A DNA stretch of 64,000 nucleotides, from NCBI RefSeq assembly GCF_014805685.1, contig NC_060898.1, positions 7,310,001 to 7,374,000 on the forward strand, read 5' to 3'. Below, piece by piece: positions 13,032 through 23,073 of the stretch (positions are counted from its first letter, which is position 1; the number at the start of each line of letters is the position of its first letter). The position numbers and the translations under genes are program-made. The notes under the pieces were generated by a model. It had not been told where the DNA came from and made no database searches. It saw only the letters and a list, made by a program, of their open reading frames with translations. The DNA comes from Silurus meridionalis. Lineage: Eukaryota; Chordata; Actinopteri; Siluriformes; Siluridae.

Positions 13032-14460
13032 TGGGTGTGGGTGCGTATGAGTGTGTGCGCTTGTCATACTCCATTCACTTTCCAGTTGTCCATTCAGATT
13101 GAGCATGTGCTGACTGAAGTTTTTAATCTTGAAAAAAAACTATACAGGAAGTGATGTTAGCAAGGATCCTGTCCACTTGCTCCAAACATGAGTGAACAGA
13201 GGGTTGTTGCCATCCAAATCGTCTACACGATCCGCAAATATCTCATACCAACAAGCATTTCCTTCCTGCCGCGCATCGGCCAGTAGGAATGTCCCTCACT
13301 CAATGCACCCAATGGGAGATTCAGGTGGCTCTTCTGTTGCTTTTTTAAATCTCCAATTCTGCCTTACATGCTGTTCCTGCTTTTCTAAAAAAAAAAAAGA
13401 ATAATAATAAGTTGAAGCTCCGTCACGTCGGTTCTGAGGCTTGTTCGATGACCTACAAACACACGAGTTGGGTTAGACGTGCTCGGGAAGCTGACTAAGC
13501 CTCGGCTCACGTCCTGTATCTGAGGTTTTAGGGTGCAGTGAGAAGTAAAAGCCTTGAAAGAAGTAAACACTACCTGCAGTGAAATCCTTCACTTCTGTTT
13601 TTCTAACGGCACGCTTCAGAGACGCAGAAAAATAGAGCAACGATTATAGCATGCTAGCACTCGTGTTAGATGTTGGTGTGTGTGTGGAGTGTATTTGAGT
13701 CGGTCTGAACTCCACAGCAAGTGATCTCACTTTTTCAAGTCTTATCATTTCAAAATTGCGTATTAATTAATGCATCCTCGTAGCCATGAGCACTAAGAAA
13801 CAGCTGTCAGAGAAACAACTCTCGCTAGTGTGCGTGTGCGTGGGTGGTAGCTACAGTCACCTCTTTACAGTATTGACTTCAGAACTGACACTTGGATGTT
13901 CTCACTGTCACTTGACTATGTTACTATGAGACGTTTTGCTCATAGCTTTATTTTTAAAATCCTGTTTTGTTTTTTAATCCCTTCCTTTTGCTATTGTAGG
14001 GTTTCCAGTTCGATCATCTCACGATGAGCTGCAAGTCGTTCTTCCTTTTTTTTATTTTTTATTTTTAGAATTTGTTCCAACAAACGGCACCTGAAATTTT
14101 GTTCCTCGTAGATACTAATTAAATCGGGAAAATCCATCGAAAGCGTTATAGCGTGAGCCTGTGCGTGCATGTGTTGCGTCGGATTGTGGCTTTTAAGTTG
14201 TGATTTTGAACTCAAATGACATTATTAGTTGAAGCACTGAGGAGGTGGTGACGCGAACGTCGTCCGAGCAAACCTAAGGGATATTTGTATATTTTGTAAA
14301 AAATAATAATTAATAATAATTGACGAGTGGTTGCCTGTTGTCCTAAATAATTTCATCGTACTGTACAAATGCACTCTTGTCTCCCTCTGCAGTCGCATGT
14401 TGAGTAGTTTAAGTTTTGTATATTTATTGTATAAACACAGGAATAAAATACGAAAACGGA
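12762..14460 (+). other. scamp1: scamp1 3' untranslated region with poly(A) signal
   Basis: The stop codon is followed by about 1.7 kb without coding potential, containing a (GT)n microsatellite at about 12986-13030. The first strong AATAAA signal is at 14442-14447. The length is inferred; no transcript data are available here. Confidence 0.6.
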
Positions 14461-15379
14461 CTACTTAATGTGCTACTAGTAGTGTTTTTTGTTACGTTTT
14501 CTTTTCTTTTCTAAATAGGCGAGTAGCAGCTATTTTAAAGCTGATTGGAGAACTGATAAGTCGAACCCTGAGAAGACGCACCTCACCAACATCTCAAAAG
14601 TCTTCCATATCATTCAGCTCTTGATATGAGATCATGCAGGTAGAAAACTAAACCATGACAGCGCTTTTTCTATATATTTTCTCTTTACTGAGCCTTTTGC
14701 TTCTCCTATACCAGACTCAATAAAGTGGGAAAGTAATATAATAAACCAGTTTGAAGGATTCAGCTTGGGAAGAAATGCATACCTGTCTTTCACATTTAGT
14801 TTACATGTAGTTCCTACCTGGATTGATGAGGTGAGACTACATAAATATGATTTAGGTCAATATTATCGTCACCCCATCTTCCTTACAATGTGGTTATACT
14901 AGTAACTGTCAGTGCACTTGGCAGCGAAGCAATACACCATTCCTCTGTGATATCATTTCTATATCAGAATAAATTATACCACAATCATATTTTGCAGGTT
15001 GGGATCATTTAGAAAGGGGTTGTAACTTATAGAGTAACTTCCTGCCATGTATTTGTTATTGTTCAGGCCCCTGCAGCTTTAATTGTGATTTGGGTAGTTC
15101 AGAATACGCAGTACCCTGTAAATGCTGTTTATTTACATCAAATCAATAGATTTCTCAGCTCTATGATGGGTGCAACATGCAAAAAGTGCAGGAATTCTTA
15201 CATGAAACATCTCAATTTTAGGCAAAACCCCTTTTTTAAACAAGCTCAAGATCCTAAACATCCATTAAACATCCCTAACAATATGCACACTCCTGCTTGT
15301 AGGTGACTTAACTTAGCTCATCGCAAACTAATAAACTTGATCCTGCATCACCTATTATGGCTTGTACAAGAGTATACAC

Positions 15380-15725
15380 CAAATGGACACAAGTATTGGG
15401 ACACACAACTTTTTCAGCCATATGCTGTTGTTCTCCGAACATCCGGACGTGGTAGCATTGACATTTTCCCGTCACTTGAATCAGGAGACCCAAACCTGCT
15501 GCCAATGACGATGCACCTGTACACAAAGCCAGATACAGATCTCACCTCAACCCTTTGAAACATCTTTGAGGTGAACTGGAGCGCAGACTGCACCCAAGTC
15601 CTCCTCGCCATACAATATTACCCGACTTTACTAACACCCTTGGGACTGAATGAGCACAAATCTCCACCAACACACCCAAATTTGGTGGAACATCTTCCTG
15701 ACAGCTTCCCAAAAATGTATATATC
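15380..15725 (+). mobile_element. Tc1-derived fragment, non-autonomous family A
   Basis: Contains CAAGTATTGGGACACACAAC, CCAAACCTGCTGCCAATGAC, GATGCACCTGTACACAAAGC and GAGCACAAATCTCCACCAAC in the same order as the fuller copy at 39677-40210. Small indels destroy the frame. It lies between scamp1 and chchd10. Confidence 0.65.
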
Positions 15726-15799
15726 TAATCATTTACGGTTGCTAAAATATATATTTCCTTGCTAAGGAAAGCAATAGAAGTTTCTCCTTGTTGGGTTTA

Positions 15800-16375
15800 A
15801 ACAACTATTATATTATAACTGGTGGTTAGTATTCCCACCTCACATTTGGATCTGTAAATTGTGGCATAAGCAGTGTTATCATCACTACCCAAATCCAGGG
15901 GTCACTTCAGGTCAAGCTTTTAAGATGATGGTTTGTCAGTGTAATAAATAAATATGTGAAAATGGGGAATCAACTCTCAGATTTGGTTTGTTGGTCAGTA
16001 TATTGGTACCAATTTATTATTATATATATTGATATTTGATTGACTGCATTTGTATCACGAACACCAAATTTAACACCAACACAGTTTTTCCTCACAGCTT
16101 CAGATCCCCGGTTTGATTTCAGGATAGTGTCTTTGTGAAGTTTTCCAGGTTTGCCTCATGTCTATGCAGGTTTTCATCTGGGTTCTCTGGTCTCTTCCCT
16201 AAGACACATAGGCAAGCAGATTACACATAGTGGATTGTCCTTAGTCATTACTGGTGTCAATTCTGGACTGCTGTCCCATGTGGGTAAATTCTTTCACCCA
16301 GTGTTCCCAGTATAGGTTCTGGATCTGTGGTGACCCAGATCAGGAAAAGGGTGAGTGAATGAACAAACGAACCAA
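15800..16375 (+). repeat. Dispersed repeat family B (degenerate copy)
   Basis: Blocks such as TAGTATTCCCACCTCACATT, TTTCATCTGGGTTCTCTGGT and AGGAAAAGGGTGAGTGAATG follow the order of a common fish repeat (gttcgattcccgcc, gtttgcatgttctcc, ctccggtttcctcc, aatgaatgaatg). A related copy at 43085-43770 is interrupted by a MITE, and a shorter one lies at 47800-47960. Confidence 0.5.
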
Positions 16376-16491
16376 TTGAAAGCATTTTAGTAAGACATGT
16401 TTGATCGTTAAGTTAATTTCCCATATTCTACAAACCCTTCATGAAAACCCTTGCCTTTTTCACTTGACATTTCATCTAATCAGAGTTTATC

Positions 16492-17135
16492 AGTGGTGCA
16501 CAGTAATGAAGTAAATGTAATTTGTTACTGTACTTAAGTAGCTTTTTTGCATGCCTGTAATTTACTGAAGTATTTTTGTTTGACTTTCACTTTTTACCTA
16601 AATACATTTTACAAAAATGGTGGTTCCTTTTAATTCATGAGTAAATAAAAACGTAACTGGTCAAGCATGCGGCGAACCACCAATCAGGGTAGAGCGCAAT
16701 CTGTTTTGATTGCTGCTTGGTGGTATCTACTAAGTGCGAACATACGTGCTGATAGCGAACATAGCGTCTGATGGAATAAACTCCTTATTTTTTAAGTAGT
16801 TATAGATTAAGTAGATCATTTTATTAGATATCAATCAGTGTTTGACAAATTAACAAAATTCTATTAATAGATTGGTGTGCTAGGGGTAGCATTAGAGTCT
16901 TTTTACATAAACTGAGTTGATTAAGTATGAGCCTTGTGACAAAAATTATAATAGAAACATTATAGCCATAATAAATCATTGTACTTTGGATACTTATGTA
17001 CATTTGAAGGCAAATACCTTTGTACTTTTACCCAAGTGAAAGTTTAAAGGAAGAACTTTTACTGGAGTAATATTTTACCTACATGTATCTACTTTAACTC
17101 AAGTACATGGTTTGTGTACTTCGTCCACCACTGAA
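16492..17135. mobile_element. hAT-like non-autonomous element
   Basis: The left end reads CAGTGGTGCACAGTAATGAA and the complement of the right end reads CAGTGGTGGACGAAGTACAC, with further inverted similarity inside (ACTTAAGTA, TTACTCCAGTAAAAG). The CAGNGGTG start is typical of hAT termini. There is no transposase. A fragment of the same family lies at about 23555-23695. Confidence 0.65.
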
Positions 17136-17280
17136 ATTAGTCATTAAATTGAACATATGTGCATTTCTTTCCTCCATCACTAGAGGGCAGGTTCTTTATG
17201 TGGACAGTTATCAAGCTGGTGCACATCTGATTTGTTCCTTTTATTGATACTGGACGTTTGGACATCAAAACATTACGGTT

Positions 17281-17302
17281 ACACACACACACACACACAC
17301 AC
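17281..17302. repeat. (CA)n microsatellite
   Basis: Eleven CA units about 275 bases upstream of the chchd10 start codon. Confidence 0.9.
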
Positions 17303-17417
17303 TTCAGCTGCTATTTCATTATATCAGCATTCACTTTGAAGATGAGCACGAGCTTCTTCCAAGGAGTGTGAGACATGGAAATCACGTGGCTCCCCGGATT
17401 TGCTGGAGAGCGTATCG

Positions 17418-17427
17418 GCGCATGCGC
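17418..17427. promoter_or_regulatory. NRF-1-type palindrome upstream of chchd10
   Basis: GCGCATGCGC is a perfect palindrome and the core of the NRF-1 consensus YGCGCAYGCGCR. It lies 150 bases before the chchd10 ATG in a locally CpG-rich patch. NRF-1 is known to drive many nuclear genes for mitochondrial proteins, which fits this gene. Use of the site is inferred. Confidence 0.6.
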
Positions 17428-17576
17428 GTTTGTCCCCTCCACGCGCATACACAAGGTCAACTTCACGTGCAACCGGCTACCAGAAGTCCGTTCGTGCTGT
17501 ATGAGCGCTCAGGGGACAAACTGCGTGAAGCAGCGTTCATTAACTACAGCTGAGCTACAGCAACGTGACTGAAAAC

Positions 17577-20165
17577 ATGGCGAGAGGAAGTCGCAGTCGT
17601 TCTGCAGCACCAGAAAGGTAAAACTGACTCTTTGGCCGGAAATTATTACCTTTAATTAAGTTAGCTAGGTCCCTAAAAACTGACGCACTAGATATAACTT
17701 TCCCTACCCACATTCCGACACATTCACCGTTCACCATCGGGATTGGCTAATATTGTCCCGCCTACTTCGCTAGGATTGGTTGGTTGGTATTGCTCTGTGC
17801 GGTTTTTCCCAGACGGATCTATGATCTAGCCAATCATCATGCAGAAATACCAAATACAGGTGGGGGAATATAATCCGATCTAACAAATAGTGTAACTGCC
17901 TTTTTTTTTTTTTTTTTTTAAGCAGAATCATCCTTTATTTGCCAAAAATTATGGGTTGCATTTATTTATCATGATGTGGTGCTGCAATAAAAAAAATTAG
18001 GAAAATAAAATAAAGCAATAAATAAAGATAATTGACTGTACAGAAGAGTAGTGTGTTAAATGTTGAAACTGTTTAAATCCATGGCTGAATTGATTTTCCA
18101 GAACGGATTCCTTATTCGGGGAAAGGACAAAGACAAGGTCTAAGGTTACTGAATTAGTGGTTTGTCCTTTTACTCCCTAAATCCAAGGGTTACTTAAGGT
18201 CATACACTTGAGATGGCTGTTAATGAGGGTAAATATGAAGTGTATGGGAATTGGCACCAGAATTTTGTACAGTTTATGTAACCTTGAGCACAAAAAAAAT
18301 TCTGTCAAAAAAAATCACAGAAGACACCTGGTGATATTACCCACACACATTATGGTTATTAATATTTCATAAATACCTGCTTTTAATTGCAGTATAGTAT
18401 TTTGTACTGGAGTCTACTATATCACTAATGACCTCTGATCTCTCACAGTGCTCCCGCTCAGTCCTATGCTCCGGCTCCGGTGGTGCCTCCTCCATCAGCG
18501 GTGGCCGCGGCTCCTGTTCAGCCCAAGCAGCCAGGCCTCATGGCTCAGATGGCCACGACGGCAGCTGGTGTTGCTGTGGGTTCGGCGGTGGGCCACGTGA
18601 TGGGTAGCGCCATTACCGGTGCCTTCAGTGGAAGCAGCTCATCCGATGCACCCAGACCTTCTCCTGCACCTCAAGTGAGTCCTCACTTGAAGAAATAAAG
18701 GGAGATAGATAGACACAGATTGATAAACAGATTAATTATTAATGTGAAGGGCAGGTATATAGCGATATAATAAAAAATAAAAAAAAGAAACAAAGCAGAA
18801 AATATCAAATTAAGGTATACAGCATTTATTATAGAGTGATGTTAGTCTATGATATGGATTCATAATAATAATAATAATAATAATAATAATCTCTCTGTCT
18901 GATTTGTAGGAGCCTGCTCGAGCTGCTCCACCTCAGGCCGGGCCGTGTCTTTTCGAAGTGAGGCAGTTTCTCGACTGTGCTACCACACAGACAGACCTCA
19001 GCTTGTGCGAAGGCTTCAACGAAGCTCTCAAACAGTGCAAATTCTCCCACGGTATGCACATTGCATTTTTTATATTTATATATATAACATTTTAAAACCA
19101 TGATGTACAGAAGAACATCACACAAAGATATAGAAGAGAATGTCAAAAAAACATTTTGGATCAATAAACCTAAAAAAGCATGCGCTAAGTACAGCATCAA
19201 TGTACACAATGTACCAAGATGCTTCTGTGTCGGCCATGGATCAGGTTAGTGAAACGTCAATCTGTCACAGGGGTGGCTGTATTTATTCACCCATTATAAA
19301 AATATGTATTCAAAGCATATTTCTTTTCACATTTTTATTTACAGCATTATCATAATGGGCCGTATATTAACTTATTGGGAGAAAACCGGTAGTTCGGACC
19401 TTGAGCACCCCTATATAACCAAAATGAGATGATCCTCGATTGCTAGTTAAATCAGGCTCCTCGTATCCAAGCATCGAATCTTGACTATTTGGGGTCACCC
19501 CTAAATTCCCTATGACCTGCGTATATGGAAGGGCAAGAAAATAATATCAGGAACACTAAACAAGTTTAAATTGCTTCCTGGAAGCACTCTGCATGCAACC
19601 CGGTTTCCAAAATGTACTTTCATAGAGCAAAGTGCACAAACAGAGAGAAGTTTGAACTCTTTTATTCAGTCTGCACTGGAGACAGAACTTGTGTACTTTT
19701 TCCAGCATTTGCAGTTTTTTTCTAATATGTTCTTCATAGTTTCTCATAAAACTTGTAAAAAGTATGTAATGTAATCCAAATAAATGTGTAATGTCCTTCC
19801 TTCTTTCCTAACTTCCACTCTTCCTCCTCCTTCCTTTCTTCCTGACCTGCATTCTTCCTTCCTTCCTTTCTTCCTGACTTCCATTCTTCCTCCCTCCCTT
19901 CCTTCCTGGCTTCCACTCTTCCTTTCTGACTTCAATACTTCCTCCCTTCCTTCCACTCCTCCCCCCTTCTTCCTGACTTCTACTCTTCCTCCCTTCCTTT
20001 CTGACTTCCATACTTCCTCCCTTCTTTCCTCTCTTCCTCCCTTTCTTTCCACCTTCCTCTCTTTCTCCCTTCCTTTTTGACTTTCACTCTTTCTCCCTTT
20101 CTTTCTGATTTTCACTTTTCCTTCCTTCCATTTTTCTTATTCTAGGTGTGTCATCCCTGGTGTGA
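17577..20165 (+). CDS. chchd10: Coiled-coil-helix-coiled-coil-helix domain protein 10 (CHCHD10)
   Basis: Four exons: 17577-17617, 18449-18674, 18910-19051 and 20146-20165 (TGA). They encode 142 residues, the same length as human CHCHD10. The N-terminus (MARGSRSRS) is basic and Ser/Arg-rich like the family. A conserved hydrophobic helix ([20 protein letters not shown]) is followed by the CHCH domain with two CX9C pairs ([11 protein letters not shown] and [11 protein letters not shown]), oxidised in the intermembrane space by the Mia40 relay. [17 protein letters not shown] and the C-terminal SSL favour CHCHD10 over its paralogue CHCHD2. The protein supports cristae organisation and respiratory function. 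Intron 3 ends in an unusually long polypyrimidine tract. An NRF-1-like site lies upstream and AATAAA is at 20293-20298. Confidence 0.95.
18867..18890. repeat. (AAT)n microsatellite
   Basis: About eight AAT units just upstream of chchd10 exon 3; they end about 20 bases before the acceptor. Confidence 0.9.
19797..20130. repeat. Long polypyrimidine (CTTC/CCTT-rich) tract in chchd10 intron 3
   Basis: About 330 bases are almost entirely C and T on the + strand, built from irregular repeats of CTTCCTTCC with periodic TGACTTC blocks. It runs to within 15 bases of the exon 4 acceptor. The Glu/Lys/Arg-rich minus-strand frames here are artefacts of this tract. Confidence 0.95.
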
Positions 20166-20292
20166 GGAGCATTTTGAAGAAGACACAGAACACATCTGTT
20201 CTCTCTGTACAAATCTTCTCGATCCCTCCGGCACTTGATCTGTATTTAATTTGTTTCTGTTCCGGGTTTTGACTCGTGTGTTTGTAAGATAA

Positions 20293-20298
20293 AATAAA
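20293..20298 (+). terminator. chchd10: chchd10 poly(A) signal
   Basis: AATAAA lies 128 bases after the stop codon and is followed by a T/G-rich stretch, a normal arrangement for cleavage and polyadenylation. Confidence 0.75.
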
Positions 20299-20619
20299 CA
20301 GCTGCTATTCACATCCTTGTCTCTTTATTTGTTATGTTCGATCAAATACTAAATTACTCATGACCTCTGATCTTGAACACTGTGTCAAGACGCAAAAGTG
20401 GAAAACAACTATTTTTTTTGCACTTACATTTACTATTTCTGACCCCAAGCTATGGAGATTTGAGAGATGTCAGAACACTAGATAAACAGAATGCAAATTA
20501 AGTACGCCTGGTGGGACGATGTAAAGGACGATGTAAATGATGTTTGCTTGTGTTATTGGTTTATTTTGCTTCATGCTTCAATTACACTGCTGTAAAAAAA
20601 TTATTTGCCCACTTCCTGA

Positions 20620-20870
20620 TATTGTTTATTTTGACTGGCCTAGACAAAGTCCAGACTTAAATCCGAAACAAGATGCTTGCCGTGGCCTGAAACAGGTTGT
20701 TCACACTTAAAAAAAAAACCTCCAGTCTAGCTGATTTAAAATAATTCTGCACAAAAGTGTGGGCCAAAATTCCTCCACAGTGCTGTAAAGACTTGTTGCC
20801 AGTTTCACAAATGCTTGATTGCAGATGTTGTCCAAGCGTGGCACAGTCAGTTATCAGGTTTGGGGTGCAA
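20620..20870 (+). mobile_element. Tc1/mariner transposase C-terminal fragment
   Basis: The frame at 20635 reads WPRQSPDLNP, matching the last acidic block of Tc1-type transposases. Then come LADLK and FCTKVWAKIPPQCCKDL, matching the C-terminal helix region. Stops and indels interrupt it. Confidence 0.65.
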
Positions 20871-21059
20871 TTACATTTTCACATAGGCCAGGCAAGGTTG
20901 GCCAGCTTAACTCCATTAGTAAAGGAAATAATTTTTAAAATATGTTCTCTATTTACATTAATTTATTATCAAAATTTGCTTGATGAACTGATGTGTGACA
21001 AAATATGCAAAACTATAAAATAAAATCCAGCAATTCACATCACTTTATACATCAATTTA

Positions 21060-21640
21060 CAATAAATAAAATTACCTGCCTTATGTTGTGTAGGTTCCCT
21101 TTGAGGCATGAACTCACCAAGTTCTTTGAAGGTGTGCTATGGAATCTGGCACCAAGAAGTTAGATCAGATGAAGATCTAGGAAATTTGGAGGCCTTAACT
21201 CTCGTTCCTCAGACCTTTCCTGAACAATGTTAGCAGTGTGACATTACATAAAGGCCACACCCATGATTCTCACTAAGTTGTGTACTGATCTGCAACAATG
21301 TTTATGTTGGTGGTATGTGCCAAAGTAGCATCCACATGCATAACAGGACCACGTTTTTCCAGCTGGACATTGTTAGAGAATCACAGGTCCAGCACTGATG
21401 CTAACATGACAAATGTAGGTACTTTTGATGGTTGATCAGGAGCAGCATTGAGTACTTTTTCAAGGAGTCCCTCTGACTGATCTGCAGTTACTGTATGCAT
21501 TTCCACACACACATGGATAGGACCATGATGGTTATTCCCCAAATTTTTTTAGCTTTTTAAACAACTTTGAAAACCGATAACTCTTTTGCTCGCTTGTATT
21601 CCCACTTCCTGACAAGTGCCATTATTACAAGATAATCACA
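21060..21640. other. Unassigned intergenic sequence
   Basis: No gene, splice pattern or terminal repeat could be recognised. The phrasing (for example GGAGGCCTTAACTCTCGTTC and CAGGTCCAGCACTGATGCTA) looks like old repeat sequence, but I cannot name a family. Confidence 0.3.
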
Positions 21641-21879
21641 TGGTTGATCAATAGGGAAAAGAAAAAGAGCTGCTTATGATAGACGCTTCACCAATCATCT
21701 ATTTTACACCTTTTTCCCGGTTGTAGGGCTCTAGTCTGAGACTGAAGATTAATTTGGGCTGTAATTAATATACTGGTCTGGTACAATGACTTACTACAGC
21801 TGTCATGAACAGTCTTTTGCAATTCAAGTGTCCATCAGTCAACAGTTGATAACCTAAACAATGATGGACCTGTAATGAA

Positions 21880-22140
21880 TGGACAATTCTGTGTCACCCA
21901 GATAAAGATGGGTTCCTTTTGGGTCCAATTCTTCTCAAAGTCTCTTCCTCATACCATCTCAGGGAGTCTTTTCTTGCCAGTGTCACCACTGGTTTGCTCA
22001 TTAGTGATAAACTTATATGGGATAAACATATATGGACTGAATTACATATGTTAAATTATTTACATAATGTATGTTAAACTGCTTTGAGACTGTCTACTGT
22101 AATCCACTATACAAATATAACCAAATTAAATTTAATTAAC
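21880..22140 (-). repeat. Dispersed repeat family C, minus orientation
   Basis: Contains TTTCTTGCCAGTGTCACCAC, GGTTTGCTCATTAGTGATAA and AAACTGCTTTGAGACTGTC. These are reverse-complement counterparts of segments at 38050-38330 (GTGACTGTGGCAAGGAAAA and TCTCAAAGCAGCTTTAC). Confidence 0.6.
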
Positions 22141-22189
22141 TCGCATCTAATTATTGGGGTTTTTTTTCTTGCTATTGAATTTTGAACTT

Positions 22190-22705
22190 TGTTAAGTCTC
22201 TCACTGGTGGAGAAGAGTGATGGCCAGAGTGATTTGTGATAGAAGGGCATCTGCAAGAGTGAAAGGGAAAGTTTATAGGACTGTGGTGAGACCTGAGATG
22301 TTGTATAGTTTAGAGACAGTGGTGTTGACTAAAAACATGAGGTGGTGCTGGAGGTAGCAGAGCTGAAGATGGTTTTCGTTGGGAGTGAAGAGGATGGACA
22401 GGATTAGAAATGAGTTTATTAGAGGGACAGCACATGTAGGACGTGTTGGAGACAAGGTGAGGGAGGAGAGATTGAGAGGGTTTAGACATGTGCAGAGGAG
22501 GGACATGGGGTATATCGGTAGAAGAATGCTGAGGATGGAGCCACCAGGAAGGAGGAAAAGAGGAAGTCCAAAGAGGAGGTTTATGGATGTGGTGAGGGAA
22601 GACATGCAGGTAGTTGGTTTGAAAGAGGCAGAGGTAGAGGACAGGGGGTATGGAGACGGATGATCCGCTGTGGCGACCCCTAATGGGAGAAACCGAAAGA
22701 AGAAG
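22190..22705 (+). mobile_element. Non-LTR retrotransposon 3' fragment
   Basis: Interrupted frames give KVYRTVVRPEMLY, LETVVLTK, VELEVAELKM, GFRHVQRRDMGYIGRRML and a Lys/Arg-rich tail, typical of the region after the reverse transcriptase in fish non-LTR elements. The 3' end is CGACCCCTAATGGGAGAAAC followed by a short GAA-rich tail. Frameshifts and stops make it inactive. A related piece lies at 30225-30715. Confidence 0.7.
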
Positions 22706-22924
22706 AAGTCATTGTTCACTTTTAATTTTTCATTTTTAATCAAGACACAATGTAGAACCAAAGCCTGCAGCTGAAGAACTGAGCTATATTAACTTTAAAA
22801 AACGTATAAATGTAAATTCAGCTCAGCAGTACACGTGAAATCTGCATGTCATATTTTGAATGACACTTCCTGATCTGCCTATTCCACGTCTCCTCCGCAT
22901 GCTACTGGAACGTGCCTTCAACAA

Positions 22925-22996
22925 CACTGACCAATCACAGATAAGAATGAACAGGCGTCTCTGCGTTTTGACCAATCACGCGGTCCGTGGGCGGGA
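22925..22996 (+). promoter_or_regulatory. ddt: ddt proximal promoter: two CCAAT boxes and a GC box
   Basis: GACCAATCA occurs with CCAAT at 22931-22935 and again at 22972-22976, 41 bases apart, followed by a GC box GGGCGGG at 22989-22995. The start codon is about 80 bases further on. No TATA box is obvious. This is the layout of a constitutive NF-Y/Sp1-type promoter; function is inferred. Confidence 0.65.
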
Positions 22997-23073
22997 CTTG
23001 GCTGCAGTTTGTTTGTAGGGAAGTTGTCCAGTGTAGAAAATCAACCACATTGCTCTTTCAAACGAAAAACAAA

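Noticed and set aside
19744..20115. Glu/Lys/Arg-rich minus-strand frames
   Set aside because: Produced by the polypyrimidine tract of chchd10 intron 3; the same tract is open in several frames.
17577..20165. CHCHD2 as the identity of the CHCH-domain gene
   Set aside because: GHVMGSA, [18 protein letters not shown] and the SSL-type C-terminus match CHCHD10 better.
22273..22761. 162-codon minus-strand open frame
   Set aside because: It is the antisense of the non-LTR retrotransposon fragment read on the + strand.
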